Shown: piece after piece, positions 30,241 through 31,046 of the stretch
Numbering within the stretch: the stretch's first letter is position 1
Layout of the letters: the number at the start of each line of letters is the position of its first letter
Assembly (NCBI RefSeq): GCF_000003605.2
Contig: NW_003134362.1
Coordinates: forward strand, 189,367 to 220,412
DNA length: 31,046 bases
Origin: Saccoglossus kowalevskii
Lineage: Eukaryota > Hemichordata > Enteropneusta > Harrimaniidae
Reading direction: 5' to 3'
The notes under the pieces: model-generated
Told to the model about the DNA's origin: nothing
What the model saw: the letters and a program-made list of their open reading frames with translations, nothing else
Databases searched by the model: none
Program-made: the position numbers and the translations under genes

Positions 30241-30537
30241 CTGGTGGGTTGCAATGATTTTACATGAACTAGTCATTTCAAACAGTTTGTGAACACACAT
30301 TGTCATTCACAAGACTCCTGATGAGAACTAATATGTTCTTACTTATCAAGAAACAAAGCATACAACTGACTTGCATCACTAGAACCGGTAAGAGGGTTGG
30401 TTTGATTATCAGATTATCGGATTACAAATTCATATGTGTTTCGTTGGATGAAAATGGTCAAAATATGAATTCTCATTATTTCAGTTGATTAAGAATAGTT
30501 TTAATGGTTCCCCTTTAGTTTCCTCTGACTAAGAATT

Positions 30538-31046
30538 CTCTCATCAGTTCTGTCGAATACGATGGTCTGATTATGAATTCCCATCACTTCTGTCAAATAA
30601 GACGGTCTGATTATGAATTCCCATCACTTCTGTCGAATAAGATGGTCTGATTATGAATTCCCGTCAGTTCTGTCAAATAAGATGGTCTGATTATGAATTC
30701 CCGTCAGTTCTGTCGAATAAGATGGTCTGATTATGAATTCCCATCACTTCTGTCAAATAAGATGGTCTGATTATGAATTCCCATCACTTCTGTCAAATAA
30801 GATGGTCTGATTATGAATTCCCATCACTTCTGTCAAATAAGATGGTCTGATTATGAATTCCCATCACTTCTGTCAAATAAGATGGTCTGATTATGAATTC
30901 TCATCACTTCTGTCAAATAAGATGGTCTGATTATGAATTCCCATCACTTCTGTCGAATAAGATGGTCTGATTATGAATTCCCATCACTTCTGTCGAATAA
31001 GATGGTCTGATTATGAATTCCCATCACTTCTGTCAAATAAGATGGT
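30538..31046 (+). repeat. 40-bp satellite with an EcoRI site per unit, runs off window
   Basis: Twelve full and one partial copy of 'gatggtctgattatgaattc' followed by 'ccatcacttctgtcaaataa'. The period is exactly 40 across the array. Units differ mainly at caa/cga and at atcac/gtcag. Diverged older copies are visible just left (about 30437-30530). The array lies upstream of visible GSTK1 exons on the minus strand, so it is probably intronic. Confidence 0.95.

Overview
The window looks like AT-rich nuclear DNA from an invertebrate animal. It has spliced genes with GT-AG introns, animal-type protein families (C-type lectin, kappa-class glutathione transferase), LINE and Penelope-like retroelement relics, a TTAA-flanked DNA transposon and several minisatellites. 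A marine invertebrate such as an annelid, mollusc, brachiopod or lancelet would fit, but the sequence does not settle the phylum. No prokaryotic features are present.

Layout. 1-1084: no gene recognised. 1085-9560: two long, diverged direct copies of a ~3.4-3.8 kb non-coding repeat, then a truncated third copy; each full copy has a pyrimidine-rich minisatellite. A fourth piece lies at ~25.45-26.47 kb, so the family is dispersed. 9.8-20.36 kb, plus strand: a secreted lectin gene. Its exons encode a signal peptide, five ~40-residue propeller-like repeats, a PTEAP linker and two C-type lectin domains. Its first intron holds a degenerate ~60-bp repeat, minus-strand coding-like fragments, a nested inverted repeat and a GC-rich promoter-like patch. 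A later intron holds a dead LINE. 20.84-22.45 kb: a ~48-bp minisatellite of about 34 copies. 23.0-25.07 kb: a broken Penelope-like element, split by a ~930-bp transposon flanked by TTAA. 27.0-30.24 kb, minus strand: the last five coding exons of a glutathione S-transferase kappa gene (GSTK1). One exon carries an in-frame stop codon. The 5' part of this gene lies beyond the right edge. 30.54-31.046 kb: a 40-bp EcoRI-containing satellite that runs off the window, probably inside a GSTK1 intron.

The two genes are convergent and look unrelated: a secreted carbohydrate-binding protein (likely recognition or immunity) and an intracellular detoxification or redox enzyme. The most unusual item is the lectin's domain order, a five-repeat propeller followed by a threonine/proline linker and two C-type lectin domains. 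Its two C-type domains share intron phases and positions, which suggests a domain-level duplication.
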